Shown here piece by piece: positions 1 to 11,170 of a DNA stretch of 64,000 nucleotides. The notes beneath the pieces were generated by a model. It had not been told where the DNA came from. It did not search any database and saw nothing but the letters and a program-made list of their open reading frames with translations. The first letter of the stretch is position 1. Every line of letters begins with the position of its first letter. Both the position numbers and the translations under genes were made by a program. Source of the stretch: Durusdinium trenchii (taxonomy: Eukaryota; Sar; Dinophyceae; Suessiales; Symbiodiniaceae); NCBI GenBank assembly GCA_963970005.1, contig CAXAMN010000002.1:902134-966133 (forward strand), given 5' to 3'.

Positions 1-24
1 CGCGCGCGCGCGTGTGCGCGCGCA
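1..24. repeat. CG/TG alternating tract
   Basis: The window opens with an alternating CG run broken by one TG step. Alternating purine-pyrimidine DNA of this kind can adopt Z form, but the tract is short and continues outside the window. Confidence 0.7.
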
Positions 25-242
25 GGGGTGAGGTCTTGTTGATGCTGTCATGTACACCCCGCACTGACACCAAGCTACTGAGCAAAGCTGTCAAACGCTC
101 AAACAAAGGCAGCAGCAAGTGTCGGTAGAGGCTCACTCTTCAAAGCTCAAATGTTGGCGATGTACAAACCAGGTGAGTACAAAATGTTGCGATGTACAGA
201 AGTACAGACTAGATGCAAAAAAGGTTCCTGACATTTCCTGAC

Positions 243-399
243 AATCCATCCTGCTGAATAGTAGCAGTATGCAGAAGCCAGCATGTCCAAAGGATCACGA
301 ATAATCATCACACCACGCAAGCCTCCCTTGGAGGCAGCCTCCTTTCGAATCTCTGTGAGATCTGGGCCATTGATGTGGTTGTGGAAACCTAAGCTGCAA
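243..399 (-). CDS. Sulfotransferase-like exon
   Basis: This minus-strand exon reads GFHNHINGPDLTEIRKEA, then GVMIIRDPLDMLASAYCYY. The RDPLDMLASAY segment fits the R-x-P-x5-S-x-Y phosphate-binding loop (3'-PSB) of PAPS-dependent sulfotransferases, which move a sulfuryl group from PAPS to a hydroxyl or amine. The exon starts after a CAG acceptor at 400-402 with one base completing a codon, and could end at a GT donor (237-242). Its phase fits the exon ending at 1044 upstream, so both probably belong to one gene; extra exons between them are possible. The other PAPS loop was not found. Substrate and localisation are unknown. The gene continues beyond the left edge. Confidence 0.6.
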
Positions 400-1043
400 C
401 TGGCCGCAGAAAAGCTGATCGTCACATGGTTCATTTAGGTGCTCCCTGCTGAACACCAATGGCCAGTGGTGATGGGAAAAGTCTGCACCCCAAAGCTTAT
501 GACTGACCCACGGCGAGAGCTGCAAGAAAAAGTGGGAAGGGAAAGGCCATCTGAAAGGTAAAACCGCAGGTCGCGATTGATCTGTTCTTTTTTGCTCTGT
601 TGCTTTGTTGCGTCTTTTCGCAACGTGTCTTGCTCAAGGCCCCTATCTGTGGGGTGGGGGATGTACTTTCTGGTGCATTTGTTTGGCTGTTTGCAATGGC
701 TGTTGCACGTTGTATATCATGTTGAAAATAAGACAAAGGTTCACAAGACCAGGACCCTGCTTCACACTTCGAAGAGCGGAATTATGGTTGTACGTTTCAT
801 ATCGTTTCTGAGACTTCCACTCTCAAAACAGCAGGCGCACTCTTTTTCGATGGTGCGGTAATCGGTGAAGCATTATGCATTTGGTTCCACTCCAGCTGCC
901 TTCACAATGAAATGGCTGCGGAAACAATGTCTGAAAATACTCCAATAATTATGTGTCTGAACCCTGGCCACTAACCAGCCATTCAGAAACCAATCAATAA
1001 TATCCCTTACATCCAAACTGGTGCTTTGAACTTCCTTCCTCAC

Positions 1044-1192
1044 CGAGTTCGTTGGAAGGCATCACTGCTGGCCACTTGGGAATGCAGCTGGCCGTTGGGT
1101 ACTTTGCTTTTCTTGGAGCAACTGAGTAAGGCGCACGTAGTCACTTCAAACGTCGCTCCTTCCAAACTGGCATGTTCTGCTAAATCCTCCCT
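1044..1192 (-). CDS. Internal exon, same gene as sulfotransferase motif
   Basis: This is a 149-nt exon with a clean CAG acceptor (1193-1195) and a GTGAGG donor (1038-1043). It begins REDLAEHASLEGATFEVTT and ends SSDAFQRT plus two bases. It starts in phase 0, matching the GTAAGT-bounded exon that ends at 1665. It ends in phase 2, matching the sulfotransferase-motif exon that starts at 399. The other frames contain stops. I recognise no domain. The splice sites and two matching phases are the evidence that this is real coding sequence. Confidence 0.55.
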
Positions 1193-1516
1193 CTGCAGCC
1201 CAAGAACGGATCGGCGTCGGGTGCTCAGTACACTCTTCCTTGAAACCAGGTTTTGAAGTAATTGGCATGCCAGTGGTTCCATACTGACAAGAATCTGTCG
1301 CACCTTGCAAGCAGGAGTCTGTGCGTGTGTGTGAATTGTGAAAGTCTCTCAACGTCCGCAAAATTCTCACCGACTGGTAAGAAGAAGGAAGGGGAGAAAG
1401 GCATTTGGCAGATCTCTTCTTGCCTGAATGCCATGTGTCATGACTCATGAGTCCTCCTTGAACCCTTGACTCCTGATCTGTCACATGGCATTCCTAAAGA
1501 AACCGCAGCTACAAAA

Positions 1517-1565
1517 CCGCAGGGCTTTGGTTGTTTCCTCCAAGCCGCAGGGCTTTGGTTGTTTC
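1517..1565. repeat. 21-bp unit, two copies
   Basis: The unit CCGCAGGGCTTTGGTTGTTTC occurs at 1517-1537 and 1545-1565, separated by 7 bp. It lies in the presumed intron between the exons at 1044 and 1665. Confidence 0.8.
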
Positions 1566-1664
1566 GTCATTGTGCGAGAAACACCCTGCCATCTCTTCTA
1601 GTCGGACAACTGTGCTGGAAACCGAAGCGCAAGCAGCTCAGTGAGAGCCTGCGTCTCAACTTAC

Positions 1665-1906
1665 AGATTTGTTTAGTGGGTGCTGCAAACGATCCTCAAG
1701 AAGCAACTGAGGCGGAATAAGTTTGAGAAACTGGCGAAAGTAAGCCGGGTCGAACGCGCCTAAGATATCAAAGGCCCAGTGCATCGTGTTGCGAAGCAGC
1801 TGGCCTTTGCTGATTGAACGAGCATCGCCGTGTTTTGCAGCATTCGTGTGGTTGTTCAAGTGTCCATGCAGTTCCCGAAAATGTGGAGAACCAGGATCAT
1901 GATCAA
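1665..1906 (-). CDS. Exon of unknown domain upstream of sulfotransferase motif
   Basis: The open minus frame contains HDPGSPHFRELHGHL, SISKGQLLRNTMHWAFDIL and FRQFLKLIPPQLLLEDRL, and ends NKS at a consensus GTAAGT donor (1659-1664). The exon ends in phase 0, which matches the next exon at 1192. The upstream border is unclear because no AG lies between the upstream stop and the coherent coding text. The neighbouring coding block at 1907-2215 runs straight into it in a different frame. That suggests either a one-base indel (assembly error or pseudogene) or an unusual junction. I do not recognise the family. Confidence 0.5.
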
Positions 1907-2215
1907 TCAATTGATGGTCGTATCATCCATGTACATCCGTGCACCAAAAGACTGTTCCGTTTGCATATATGGTTTTGAGTCTTGAGCAACCTCAATGACA
2001 AACACATTGTCAAAGCAGCGCATCAGGCCCAGCGGCTCCCCGCTTTGTGGTTGGTCCCCACCACGTAAAGACGTTTGTCTAAAACGTTCTCGGAGGCTTT
2101 GCGCCGGGTCAAAGATGTCTGGACCAGGCGATTCCTCGGGTTCGTGCACGAAGCGCGCGCCCCGCCGAGCGTTGGGTGCCCGGCCGCAGCGGAACGACGG
2201 CCGTTTGGTGTCTCA
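1907..2215 (-). CDS. Coding block ending in a frame break
   Basis: The minus frame is open from about 2215 and reads through FVHEPEESPGPDIFDPAQS, GEPLGLMRCFDNVFVIEVA and YMQTEQSFGARMYMDDTTI, then meets TGA at 1907-1909. The text looks genuinely coding and the exon is GC-rich, unlike its flanks. The next coherent sequence (LIDHDPGSPHFREL) follows at once in another frame. The block is therefore probably the upstream part of the sulfotransferase-motif gene with a single-base frame shift. Family and start codon are not determined. Confidence 0.4.
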
Positions 2216-3797
2216 CTTTCGGATAAAGAATATTTTAGCAACTCTACAAATGTGAATGTAGATGTTCTCCACACACCTCTGCACCTCCATGGAAAAGGAG
2301 TTTGATGGCTCACTTCATCAGAGCCTGTGTGCTTACCCCACTTTATTGAGGTTGGAGATTGAGATCCAAGGATTGCACCGAAAAGACCCGAGCTACAGTG
2401 TGTTTGAACCATATTGTTTCCTGGGAATAGTAAGAACTCGAAGAATTCAAGATATCTTCAAAATGTCCAAACCCGAGTTTTCATGAATTTCCATCCTCTC
2501 TGCATTGAGAAACCAAAGAGAAGCGGTCAATCTGCCTTGTGGTGTTTGTGCAAATGTTTCATACATCAACATACACTGTATTGCTGCAGAACAAGCGATT
2601 GCTCCAGTCCAAGTTGGGGCTCCACCACAGAGGAGCCTCTTTTGTGTCCCTTTCTTTTGAGAGGGACTTGGTTTCGTGTGCGGCTGATGGTGCTCCTCGA
2701 TGTGGCTACAGTCCCGGACCTCCTGCAGGAGCTGAGGATCCCAGATCCATTGTGGCAGGCGTTCACTGCAGTCCCCTGAACGAATTACGGCTGCTGGCTG
2801 CGATTCACGGCTGTGGGTTATTTCGGATCCAGGTGAGGAGGTGATCCTACCCAGTTCACGGACAGCCCTTGGCTGAAGACAAGCTCCTTGGCATGGCTAT
2901 AGGAGGCACGTCAACTCCAACAATGGCGACGTCGAGCGCAAGAGCTGCAAAAAAGGACGTCCTGAAGCCGGTATAGTGGATCAAACAGATGATTCGGAAA
3001 CAAAGATGCCGGACTACGAAGCTGCATGAGTGGCCTCAGCGTTAGTGGGAGCTCCTCCTCAAGAGGAAGAGGAGGAGCCGACCGATGCTCAAATGGACCC
3101 TCTACATCATGAGCTACCTTAACGTGGATTTCGCGGTGTGGTTGCCCTTCGGTCGGAGGGCAAAAATTCCTGGGCCTTGTGGCAACTTGGAGATGGATGA
3201 AAGAAATGCCTGGACCTTTAGACTTGCAGTGGCCGGCTAGCTGGCGAGTCTTCAAAGTGGTGCATTGGCTTGGACATGGCCACATTTGCTTCATTGCATG
3301 TATATGAGACGGTCATAGAGAAGCTTGTCTTACAGCCGAAAAGATCAGGCAGGTGAGACTCCGCCATGAGTACACAGCGAGGAACTACGTTTTTCAGGAA
3401 GCTTCCCATGGAGAGACCTTTTGGAATGAGCAGGTGGGGCATAGGGCAGCTGATGGCAAGTGATGGAGCTGGAGCTTTGAAGGCTTATTGCGCTAATGCA
3501 TCAGCCCAGTCTTGCTGCAGGGGAGATTGGAGAAGAAGTGGCAGGCAAATAGAGACAATTTTGGCTGGCCAAAAAGAAACGATGGGCAGCCGAGAGAGAG
3601 AAGAGATGGCATCCTTGCGGGACCAGAAGAGCCACAATGAGTACATGAAAGGGAAGGTCGGTTCGAGAGGTGGTCGTGTGTCCTCGGTTGCCTGCGTATT
3701 CCATCCATATCTGCTCCCCGCAAAGCCTTCACAACGTTCCTGGATCATCTTCTCCTTTGAGGCAATCCACGTCTTCTGGAATTTGGACAGCCCTCAC
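2216..3797. other. No confident gene
   Basis: I see no recognisable protein or RNA here. A short plus-strand patch at about 2893-2976 starts at an ATG (MAIGGTSTPTMATSSARAAK) and stops at GTATAG, which could be a first exon with a GT donor. There is no supporting partner exon. The rest appears intronic or intergenic. Confidence 0.3.
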
Positions 3798-3889
3798 CTT
3801 CATCAAGTTCCTCCGAAACTCCAGCTGCAGCGTGTGCTTGAAGGCCTGGATGACCAACTTACTTGGCAGCCGAGCTTTGACCGGGGGCG
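3798..3889 (-). CDS. Unidentified exon (pair, downstream member)
   Basis: This 92-nt exon follows a TAG acceptor (3890-3892) and ends at GTGAGG (3792-3797). It encodes PPVKARLPSKLVIQAFKHTL and LEFRRNLMK, a basic helical segment. It opens with two bases that need a phase-1 partner. The exon at 3999-4089 supplies one only if its donor is read as GA rather than the nearby GT. I do not recognise the protein. Confidence 0.5.
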
Positions 3890-3998
3890 CTACAAACATT
3901 TGCGAAACCTTTTGATCTGGTATGAGTATGAGTGTGTTGTTTTGTCTTATGTTTGTCAGAACGTTCTAGTCTTCTTGGAAAACGTGTGCTCGTAACTC

Positions 3999-4089
3999 CC
4001 ATGCTGGGTGGTCTCAAACTTTCCAAGATTCCCCTGATCCTTCGCATCACATTGCTCGGAGCGATCAACCTCAGCAAATCCAGATATCT
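3999..4089 (-). CDS. Unidentified exon (pair, upstream member)
   Basis: This 91-nt exon follows a CAG acceptor (4090-4092) and reads RYLDLLRLIAPSNVMRRIRG, then ILESLRPPSM plus one base. A G^GA donor (3993-3998) gives phase 1 and joins correctly to the exon at 3889. The adjacent GT donor would break the frame. GA donors are known in dinoflagellate introns. The product is unknown; the combined segment is predicted to be alpha-helical and basic. Confidence 0.45.
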
Positions 4090-4564
4090 CTGACTGTGCT
4101 TGTTTCTAGTTTCTGCATGTCCAGGCTAAATCACCATACCAGAAGAATCTGGTCTGCTCCCATAAAGGTCTTCTGTGGTGTGCTGTTGCCTGACGCTTCT
4201 TGGCACGAATGGCCACACAAGAATCACCTCAGGTCCTGAACTTGCCCAAAACTCTCAGGCCTGGGGCACTGGCCAACTGCCACCGGGTCCATGGCAGGCT
4301 AGTGCTGCCAGCCGCGGACACCTGAGCAATGAAAACCACATCAATTCACCAGCTCATCAAGGGTTCCCATACTGAATGTGCCAGGGCTTGGCAACACTTG
4401 GGTTTCATACCTTCACATAGCCAGTAACGAAGATTTGCTGGGTTGATCAGCTCTTGTGGTCTCATGGCATGGTGTGGCAACAAGTTTGGGACAAGCACCC
4501 AATGTTCATTGCCTTGTTCAGCTACCTTACTTCCAAAAAGGCCTGCTTGGATACTCGTAAACCC

Positions 4565-4652
4565 CTTAAGAAGAAGAAGCAGCAGCGGCGGCGGCGGCCG
4601 CGAGAGCAGGAGGAGGAGGAGGAAGAGGAGGAGGAGGAGGAGGAGGAGCACA
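4565..4652. repeat. Purine-rich triplet tract (AAG/CGG/GAG)
   Basis: The tract is AAG and AGC triplets, then GCG/GGC triplets, then a long GAG run. It produces glutamate- and arginine-rich open frames on one strand and leucine/proline-rich frames on the other. These are low-complexity artefacts, not genes. Confidence 0.8.
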
Positions 4653-4794
4653 CCATGAAAAACAAGACATGTCATCTCATATCACCCCATCTTGGATCCA
4701 GCTTTCCTTTGGGCCCAGAAGCCGCGAAGAGCAGTGTCCAAAAGATCTGCCTCGCTTCGTGAGGCGTCTTTCGGATGTTCTCCGGACTCACAGC

Positions 4795-4888
4795 GTCCTT
4801 GCTACTAGTAGCGATGGCCTCCAACCTAATAGCGATGGCCTCCACCTAGTAGTTTCCTTGCTACTAGTAGCTTCTTGTTCCTAGTAAC
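4795..4888. repeat. CTACTAG-family dispersed repeat, cluster 1
   Basis: Monomers built around CTACTAGTAGC alternate with GATGGCCTCCAACCTAATAGC. The 12-bp palindrome GCTACTAGTAGC occurs here. The same words recur in eleven other clusters in the window. Confidence 0.8.
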
Positions 4889-7796
4889 TGTCAGTTTTTC
4901 CTACACTGTTCCTACTTCTCTGGCCTGTCATTGTCGAATGGATCGCTCAATCGCGATGTTTCCATCCACGGACCTCTGGTCTCTGCTAGCCCCAAAACCC
5001 AAGGTGAAAAGGTGTTGGCGGTTAAAAACCTTTGCCAAGGTGAACAGGTTTGGATGTGAACGAGTTTTGTGCTGTGAACGGAAGGTTTGCGGACACCTGA
5101 CACGAGGTGAAGCTTTGCTTTCAGCCCACTATCCCTGGTTTTGGGGCTGATCCAAACGGATCCTTGCGATCTTGTGATCAGTGCCAAGAGCCCTGTCGGT
5201 TATTTACGACAAAGTGCCACAGCAACACATTGATGCATCCAAGCTGCATGGAAATGTCCGTGCGCGTAAGGGTTTCCAGTCACGGATCAAAATGAAACGC
5301 TTGAGCCAGCGGTTTCGGTGGCGCTCCATAGACACCCCTCCAGTCCGGTCCAGGCCGGCTGGAACAGCCCGGCACCCGACCGACTTGAGAGTGTAGAGCC
5401 CACTGGATTCGCTGATCAAATGTGCCGCGTGGGACAGGTGGGGAGTGGTAGGAACAAGGAAACGACAGAAACCTGAGCAACCAGATCTCAAGAACCTGTC
5501 GACGCATTAGTACCGTGTTGAAATCGTTATGTTTGCTGTCCAAACACAGTACAGCTAAAGTAGAAGTTATATATATATATAGTAAAGAAAAAAACATTGC
5601 AAAAAGGCATAACATGTCCTGCTCTTGGTCATGACATGTGGCTGACTACGGAATCATCAAAGTTCAATCCAACATTTGTCTTACAGCCCAGCGATCATGT
5701 TCTTGACAGGCGTAAATGGGCACTCCCCGCCAACATTCACGGGCTGTGACCATCTACCATTGGACTGAGTCGCGGGCGATAGGGTCCTTCATGAATGATG
5801 GGGACAAGCCTTTAAGGCAGTCTACCTGCAAGGTAAAGCATGCCAAGAGAGAGTGCTTGATCAAAATCCATCTAATACATCCTGTTGAATCCTTTTCGTC
5901 CCCAAAATATATCCTGCTAGAATGGATGGCACAAGGTCTGTTACTAGACAGCGGCGGTAGCTCAAAAGGAATTGCTTGATATTGTAATCTAGCACATTTG
6001 GAACGAAAATAACTATTTACTGTACTACTGAAAAGAAATTAATACTGACTACTACTGAAAAGAAAAATAATGCTGCAACGTTGGTACAATGCAGCACACA
6101 GCGGCACAAAATAAAACCTCTGACCCTGAAACCGGTTTTCAGTCTCTGAGTCAGAAGCTGTCAATCCTCCGTTGAAATATTGTGTCCGATCTGTAATGTA
6201 ACCAAGTACCTCCAAAGGAACCTCTGGATGAATCTCCAGACCGAATCTGCCTACAAGTTCAAGGCCTGCTGAGTCCAAATACTGCTGTGGAGAAAGTGGG
6301 CACTGCAGAAAAGGGACTCGAGAAGATGTTTGACGAATGTCAATATCTTCCAAAATGCACTTGATAAAGCACCTATTCACAGGGATAGTTAAGTTGTCGC
6401 AATTGAATGCAATTGATAGAATTCGGAGTCGAAACGGTGAGAAAAGAGAAACTGCCAAGATGGGCATCTTCATTGATGATGACACACATTTTGAAAGGAT
6501 AGTGCTCTCTGATCGGTCGGCCCTGGTCGTTATGGGCCAAAACTGAGCTGTTGATGGTGCAAACTTGAAAGGTATCAGTCAACCGTTCTAAGAGTCACTC
6601 ATGAAGCAATATTCTGCTTCTTCTTCCAAAAAGTCTGGCATCCGCTCGGCTCCATTGTGAAGGGCATAAATAAAGGTAATTTGCCTGACCAATCAACGTA
6701 GAGCACGCGTAACAGGAGACAGAATTCCAGACCAAAAAGTGTTACTGTAGTTAGTGCTGCTTGAGGGCTGCGCAGGGTAGACGAAAGGTAGCTAGTTTGG
6801 AGAGTCCAAAGCAAAGGACTGTTGTTCGAAAAGGACTATTGCAACTTCACTGTTGTATCGAATCCCCGTGTGTGTATATATATATATAGTCGATAAAGAG
6901 CAGGAACCATGACTACAGGTCAACAAATCAAAAGCTCTTCCCATCGTAAAAGACACCATCCCTGCTGTACGTAAAAGCCTTCTCTTCTACGCGCCCCACA
7001 GCACCACAGAATCGATGACGTTTATAGAAGTATGTCATCTCAACTCTAAGCGCCCTAGTTCTTGCGGATCACTATTGAAAGCAATTCTCCACTGATCCCA
7101 AAACACAGCATAGATTTTTTCTGAGATGATGATGCACCAGGATCGAGGATTCCAATCAGCTTTGAGCATACGCTGCAATGAGGATTCACCAGGATTCGAA
7201 GGACAATACAATGACTACTACTTCAATCTCGATGTTCAGGGAACTGGGAAAACTTACAGGATCTTACATGTATAGATGACAATTGATTGCTAAACTGCTA
7301 AACCAAGAAGAAGTCAGGCAGCTGATGCTATCTTTCGTGATCAGAAGCAAATATCTCACTTGTGACAGTTCACAGCTGGAACAAACCAATGAAGACTTGC
7401 ATTTCTTCTTCCGGACAGCTTCGGTACCTTGTCCACCCGCTTCTCTTTGCTGAAGGCAAAACGAGGTGCCGATCTCGCCTCGAACACATCACGAGGTGGG
7501 TATCAGTTGGGCATAGCAGAGCGTTCACCGGGCCTCTAGCGGCTCTAGGTGTGCTGAATCCTTCTGTCATGTCTACAAACATGGTGGGAACGAAACAAAG
7601 TCTTCAGCACGGCCAATTGCAGACCACCAACGAGCAGCCACCAGCTCGCATCAATGAGGGCCCAGCTCGCGTCAATCGGGATGCCAAGACCTGTTCAGGA
7701 GTAGCAGACTCAGAAACAGATCAAGCAGTGGCAGTCCTTCAAAACTTTGGGAACTCCTCAGACCCGTTTGAAGCATCTGTCAGCGACCCGACCCTG

Positions 7797-8043
7797 TCAA
7801 CTCCGCTCTCGGAGACTCGAGAGCGGTTCAGCGAAGGACATCGACGACAAAGCTCTGCCTGCCTCTGTCTGTTTGTTCAGGGGCATTCCCACTTCCTGCA
7901 GAGCTGATAAGCAATCACACAACACTGCGGTCAGATCAGCAAATGTCACGTTTTCAATGTCCAGGATCTCTTTGTCACGTAACGGTAAAAGGCTGGCAAT
8001 GCATTTCAGACTCAGCATGCAGTCTGAATGTCTTGACACCCGG
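7797..8043 (-). CDS. Unidentified exon
   Basis: A CAG acceptor (8044-8046) is followed by RVSRHSDCMLSLKCIASLL, then LRDKEILDIENVTFADLTAV and LCDCLSALQEVGMPLNKQTE, ending at TGA (7797-7799) or at an earlier unseen donor. The sequence has the mixed hydrophobic and acidic texture of a folded helical protein, and alternative frames are poorer. If the TGA is used, this is a terminal exon. I do not recognise the family. Confidence 0.5.
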
Positions 8044-8168
8044 CTGGAGACTGGTGCTCCAGTAAAACGACTGGAACACAAACAGCAAAGATAGAAAATC
8101 AGTAGCCAGTTGTCGAAACATGTCGAAGCTGCATATGGGCAATAAATTGGTTTGTTTGCTTGGCCACA

Positions 8169-8590
8169 TCAACAGCCCCGTCTGCCAACCAAAATCTCAG
8201 CAAATCTTCCTGGGCACACCTCACGCAATGATCCTAGATCCCCCAGCTCCCAGGTTTCAGTCCGTCTTGTACTGCCCAGGAGACAAGTCTTTGGGCCTCC
8301 GAGTCTGGGGCCGAGATCAAGCGCTCGGCGGCTCACCAAGTCATTTCGCCACGATCGAGCGGTCTCTAACACGCTGTCGGCAGCTTTACCTCTCCTTTCT
8401 GGGTGGAAGATTGATCAGTCCAAAGAAGACAGGATCACAGGCCCAGAACTGCGATTTGCCAGGTCTGTGCAGGTGGCGTTGCCGCGCTGCCCAATCCTGC
8501 CTTTTCGTCATCGGTGGAAAGCGTTCAGACCTGAAGGGAGTGAAGGGAGAGGAATGTCCAAAAGCCTCTAGCTCGTCCACAGAAAATCTT
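8169..8590 (-). CDS. Coding-like block, strand not certain
   Basis: Two minus frames read coherently: FSVDELEAFGHSSPFTPF with ERFPPMTKRQDWAARQRHLH (8590 to about 8400), and RSWRNDLVSRRALDLGPRLG with EVCPGRFAEILVGRRGC (8372 to 8169). A plus frame is also open for 139-163 codons over the same stretch, so strand is not proven. Minus is preferred because the next coding block (7797-8043) is minus. It may be the upstream part of that gene. No domain recognised. Confidence 0.35.
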
Positions 8591-8929
8591 GAAGTCAATA
8601 GAGTCATTTGAGGTTCCAGACTAGAGACAACACGTCACGTCTGAACAAGACTACTGAGCTCTGAACTTAGTCATGAGGCACACCTCATGCGGAGTAGCAC
8701 AGGTCTAAAAAAGCATCTGGTCACCTGGTCCTTTCTCATGAGGGCCTCCTGAATCAGGGAAACACCTGATTTTTTAGGTGACGAGCATCGGTTCATATTT
8801 TTACACGAATGCAATGGATCAGCATCCACCTGAATTTGTGGATTGAGACCAACTCTCGTTAGAAGATACAACAGCCGTATAGAAAGAATAAATGTATTAC
8901 TATAAAGAAATAAAGAAAAAAAGATAGAC

Positions 8930-8968
<39 letters not shown>

Positions 8969-10501
8969 TAGATAGATAGATTCCAATCATGCAGTAGTTT
9001 GTTTTCTGGTGTCATATCGCTAGATGTGAAGATCACCAACATCAATGAAGATATACTGAAATCCTTGCAGTAGCAAATCCAAGAAAATCTAAGATGAATA
9101 TATTAAAGGTCATGACTCATGACTGATCGCATCTTGAAGGAAGCCATGGAAATGGTCAATTCTCTTTTGCTCTCTGCCTCGACTCCTACCCCAAACCGCT
9201 GGCGAAGCACAAGGATGTCACAACGGGAACTAGCTACCTCCCACGCACTCCAAAGGCAGCCACTGGCTGGCGTCGTTTCTGGCTGTTGTTGGCCTCAATG
9301 ACCTCAGCCGACACCAACGTGAACACTCCCTCACCAGCAAAGGCCAGGAAGGATTTGAGAGCCTCCAGTTCAAGATGCGTAAAGAGTTTGTCAAAAAAAA
9401 AACAGATCTTTTCTACAAATCCTTCGGTTTGTGTGATTGAGAACAAACTTCTGTTCTCATCTGATGTAATCCTGGATTCCAATCTGAAATTCTTGGGACC
9501 AAACACGATCCAGCTCGAAGAGCGTGGGATGCCTCACCTGGCTTGCAACATCTTGACCCAACCTCCTCTACCAGGTTGGGTAAACAATAGATGGTAAACT
9601 TTAAAGAAAGGATAAGAAAGGTAACAATGTCATCCTGGATTAGAGATTCTTCACTCCTTTCTACATGAAGTATGGACATGGGTCTTGCAACGTTGCTCCA
9701 AACCTTCCTTTGGTGTCCTATGGCGACGTTTGGAACATCGGAACTGGAATTCCAAGGAGCCAGTCTTACAGGTGCTGCTTGCAAGCCGAGTCACATGTAG
9801 CATTGCGGAATCGTGGTCGAAACTGGAAAATAGATTGGGGTGGATGTTGAATTGTCAAAACTAGTTGTAAGAAGTCCACGCATTATGGCGTGTGGAAAGT
9901 AAGCTTGAATGCAAAACACTATTTTGGCCTGTCATTTCTTCACCAAAACTTCTGACATATTAATCGTACACTGTAGCTACATAGATAGCAGGCAGGTATT
10001 TCTGAGTGCATCACCCCTTGAGTTGCCTGCACATGATTCTGATCTAAAGGTGCGGCAAGCGGATGTGAAACTCCTTGATTCAATTTACGTAGAACCGGTG
10101 ATGCCGGACATGGAAGCTTCTGCAAATGAGAGACACCTCTTGGTAGAAATCAAACAATCCACACCAGAAAAAAGCGCGCTGTCGATGGTATATCCAACAG
10201 TCCAACACTCCAACACCCATTTTCTTCCACGCCGCGATCAGTGTCTGTCTGCTTCGAGACATCAGAAATTGACTGAGACCTCAAAACAAACCCTTGGGGG
10301 GGGCGGCACCTGTGGGACGCGAACTCATGTCCAAAAGCCTTGAGAATGGATCATCACCCCACAAAGGGTATCACAAGTGCTCAAAATGTTTCAACGAGGA
10401 TGCCTACTTGACTACTTGACCAATCTTGACCAGTGCTTACAACTGGCCATGCAGCCAGAGAACATCAAGCCGAAATGCTAGGCCAGCTTTGCAGTTGCCT
10501 G
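8591..10501. other. Non-coding stretch with a tetranucleotide microsatellite
   Basis: Apart from the GATA/GACA tract listed separately, I see no supportable gene. A plus-strand open frame near 9909-10343 lacks splice support or recognisable motifs. A run of eight G lies near 10295. Confidence 0.4.
8922..8981. repeat. (GATA)n/(GACA)n microsatellite
   Basis: GATA and GACA tetranucleotides alternate in blocks over about 60 bp. It creates a repetitive isoleucine/serine/valine frame on the minus strand that should not be called a protein. Confidence 0.9.
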
Positions 10502-11170
10502 CTAGGTTCTCGGGTTGAAAATTCTGGTCCAAGTGCGCAGGTTTTTGAAGGATGCAAGAAATTGACCGGGAGGTATGGGCTCTCCTGGGTTGTAGCCAGT
10601 CATCAGGCGCAAGAGCACCCAGAACTTTGCAGGAACAAAGTGCGTGACACGCTTTCCGGCCCAACGATTTATCAAAAAGAGCTGCAGGCATCTGGCCCTG
10701 GCGGCCTCTGGCACAACCAGATACAACGTGTTACATAAACCAATTGCTGTGTGGCCCTTCCCGACACAAACCAACGATTCTTCTGCAGCTTCATCCAAAC
10801 ACGTATCCAATTGCTTTCGTTCTGTCCGATGACATGGCAGGCAAACAGACAATCCGAGATTCCTGCCATGTCTGTGTCTTGGAGCCAAAACTTGAACCTT
10901 GAGAAGTCTGTCAAGGTGACAGTTGAGCAAGAATAGCTTGCCTTCTTGCGTGAAAACTGCTGCAAGAGTTCCAGGCGTCAACCTGGCCCCTTGCTGCCCT
11001 GGCCTTAGCTGCCTGGCTGGTGGAGTCTTGGAGTGCATCATGGAGTCTTTCTGCCACAAAACGCAAAACATGGTTTGCCTTTGAAGAAAGGTTGGGCTCA
11101 TTCTTGGCTGGAGCCTCCCTATGGCTCGCACGCACAATGGCCTTTGCTCATGAATGCCGGAGGCAACCAC
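10502..11170 (-). CDS. Possible exon or pseudogene, 222-codon open frame
   Basis: This uninterrupted minus frame is longer than expected by chance. It contains LTPGTLAAVFTQEGKLFLLN, DTCLDEAAEESLVCVGKGH, LYLVVPEAARARCLQLFLIN and VPAKFWVLLRLMTGYNPGE. The text looks protein-like and two leucine-rich segments could be buried helices. I recognise no family. No clear splice sites bound it, and a second minus frame is also open in part, so chance remains possible. Confidence 0.3.
   Translation of the reverse strand: MVASGIHEQRPLCVRAIGRLQPRMSPTFLQRQTMFCVLWQKDSMMHSKTPPARQLRPGQQGARLTPGTLAAVFTQEGKLFLLNCHLDRLLKVQVLAPRHRHGRNLGLSVCLPCHRTERKQLDTCLDEAAEESLVCVGKGHTAIGLCNTLYLVVPEAARARCLQLFLINRWAGKRVTHFVPAKFWVLLRLMTGYNPGEPIPPGQFLASFKNLRTWTRIFNPRT

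Larger units (their letters stand above)
4090..7796. other. Mostly non-coding stretch with repeats
   Basis: This stretch holds a purine-rich GAA/GAG tract (4565-4652), a CTACTAG-family cluster (4795-4888) and two short TA runs near 5569 and 6877. A strand-ambiguous open patch lies at 5181-5491. A minus-strand open frame at 6058-6485 has coherent text (LEDIDIRQTSSRVPFLQCPL, HPEVPLEVLGYITDRTQYF) and may be an exon. No splice-phase support was found for either patch and no family is recognised. Confidence 0.35.

Noticed and set aside
3366..3995. 209-codon plus-strand frame
   Set aside because: It overlaps the minus-strand exon at 3798-3889, which has splice sites at both ends and a phase-matched partner.
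4443..4762. Glutamate/arginine-rich proteins on the plus strand
   Set aside because: They are the purine triplet tract; no flanking coding support.
10502..11170. 222-codon minus frame as a confident gene
   Set aside because: Length is only marginally above chance for 64 kb, with no motif or splice support; kept at low confidence.
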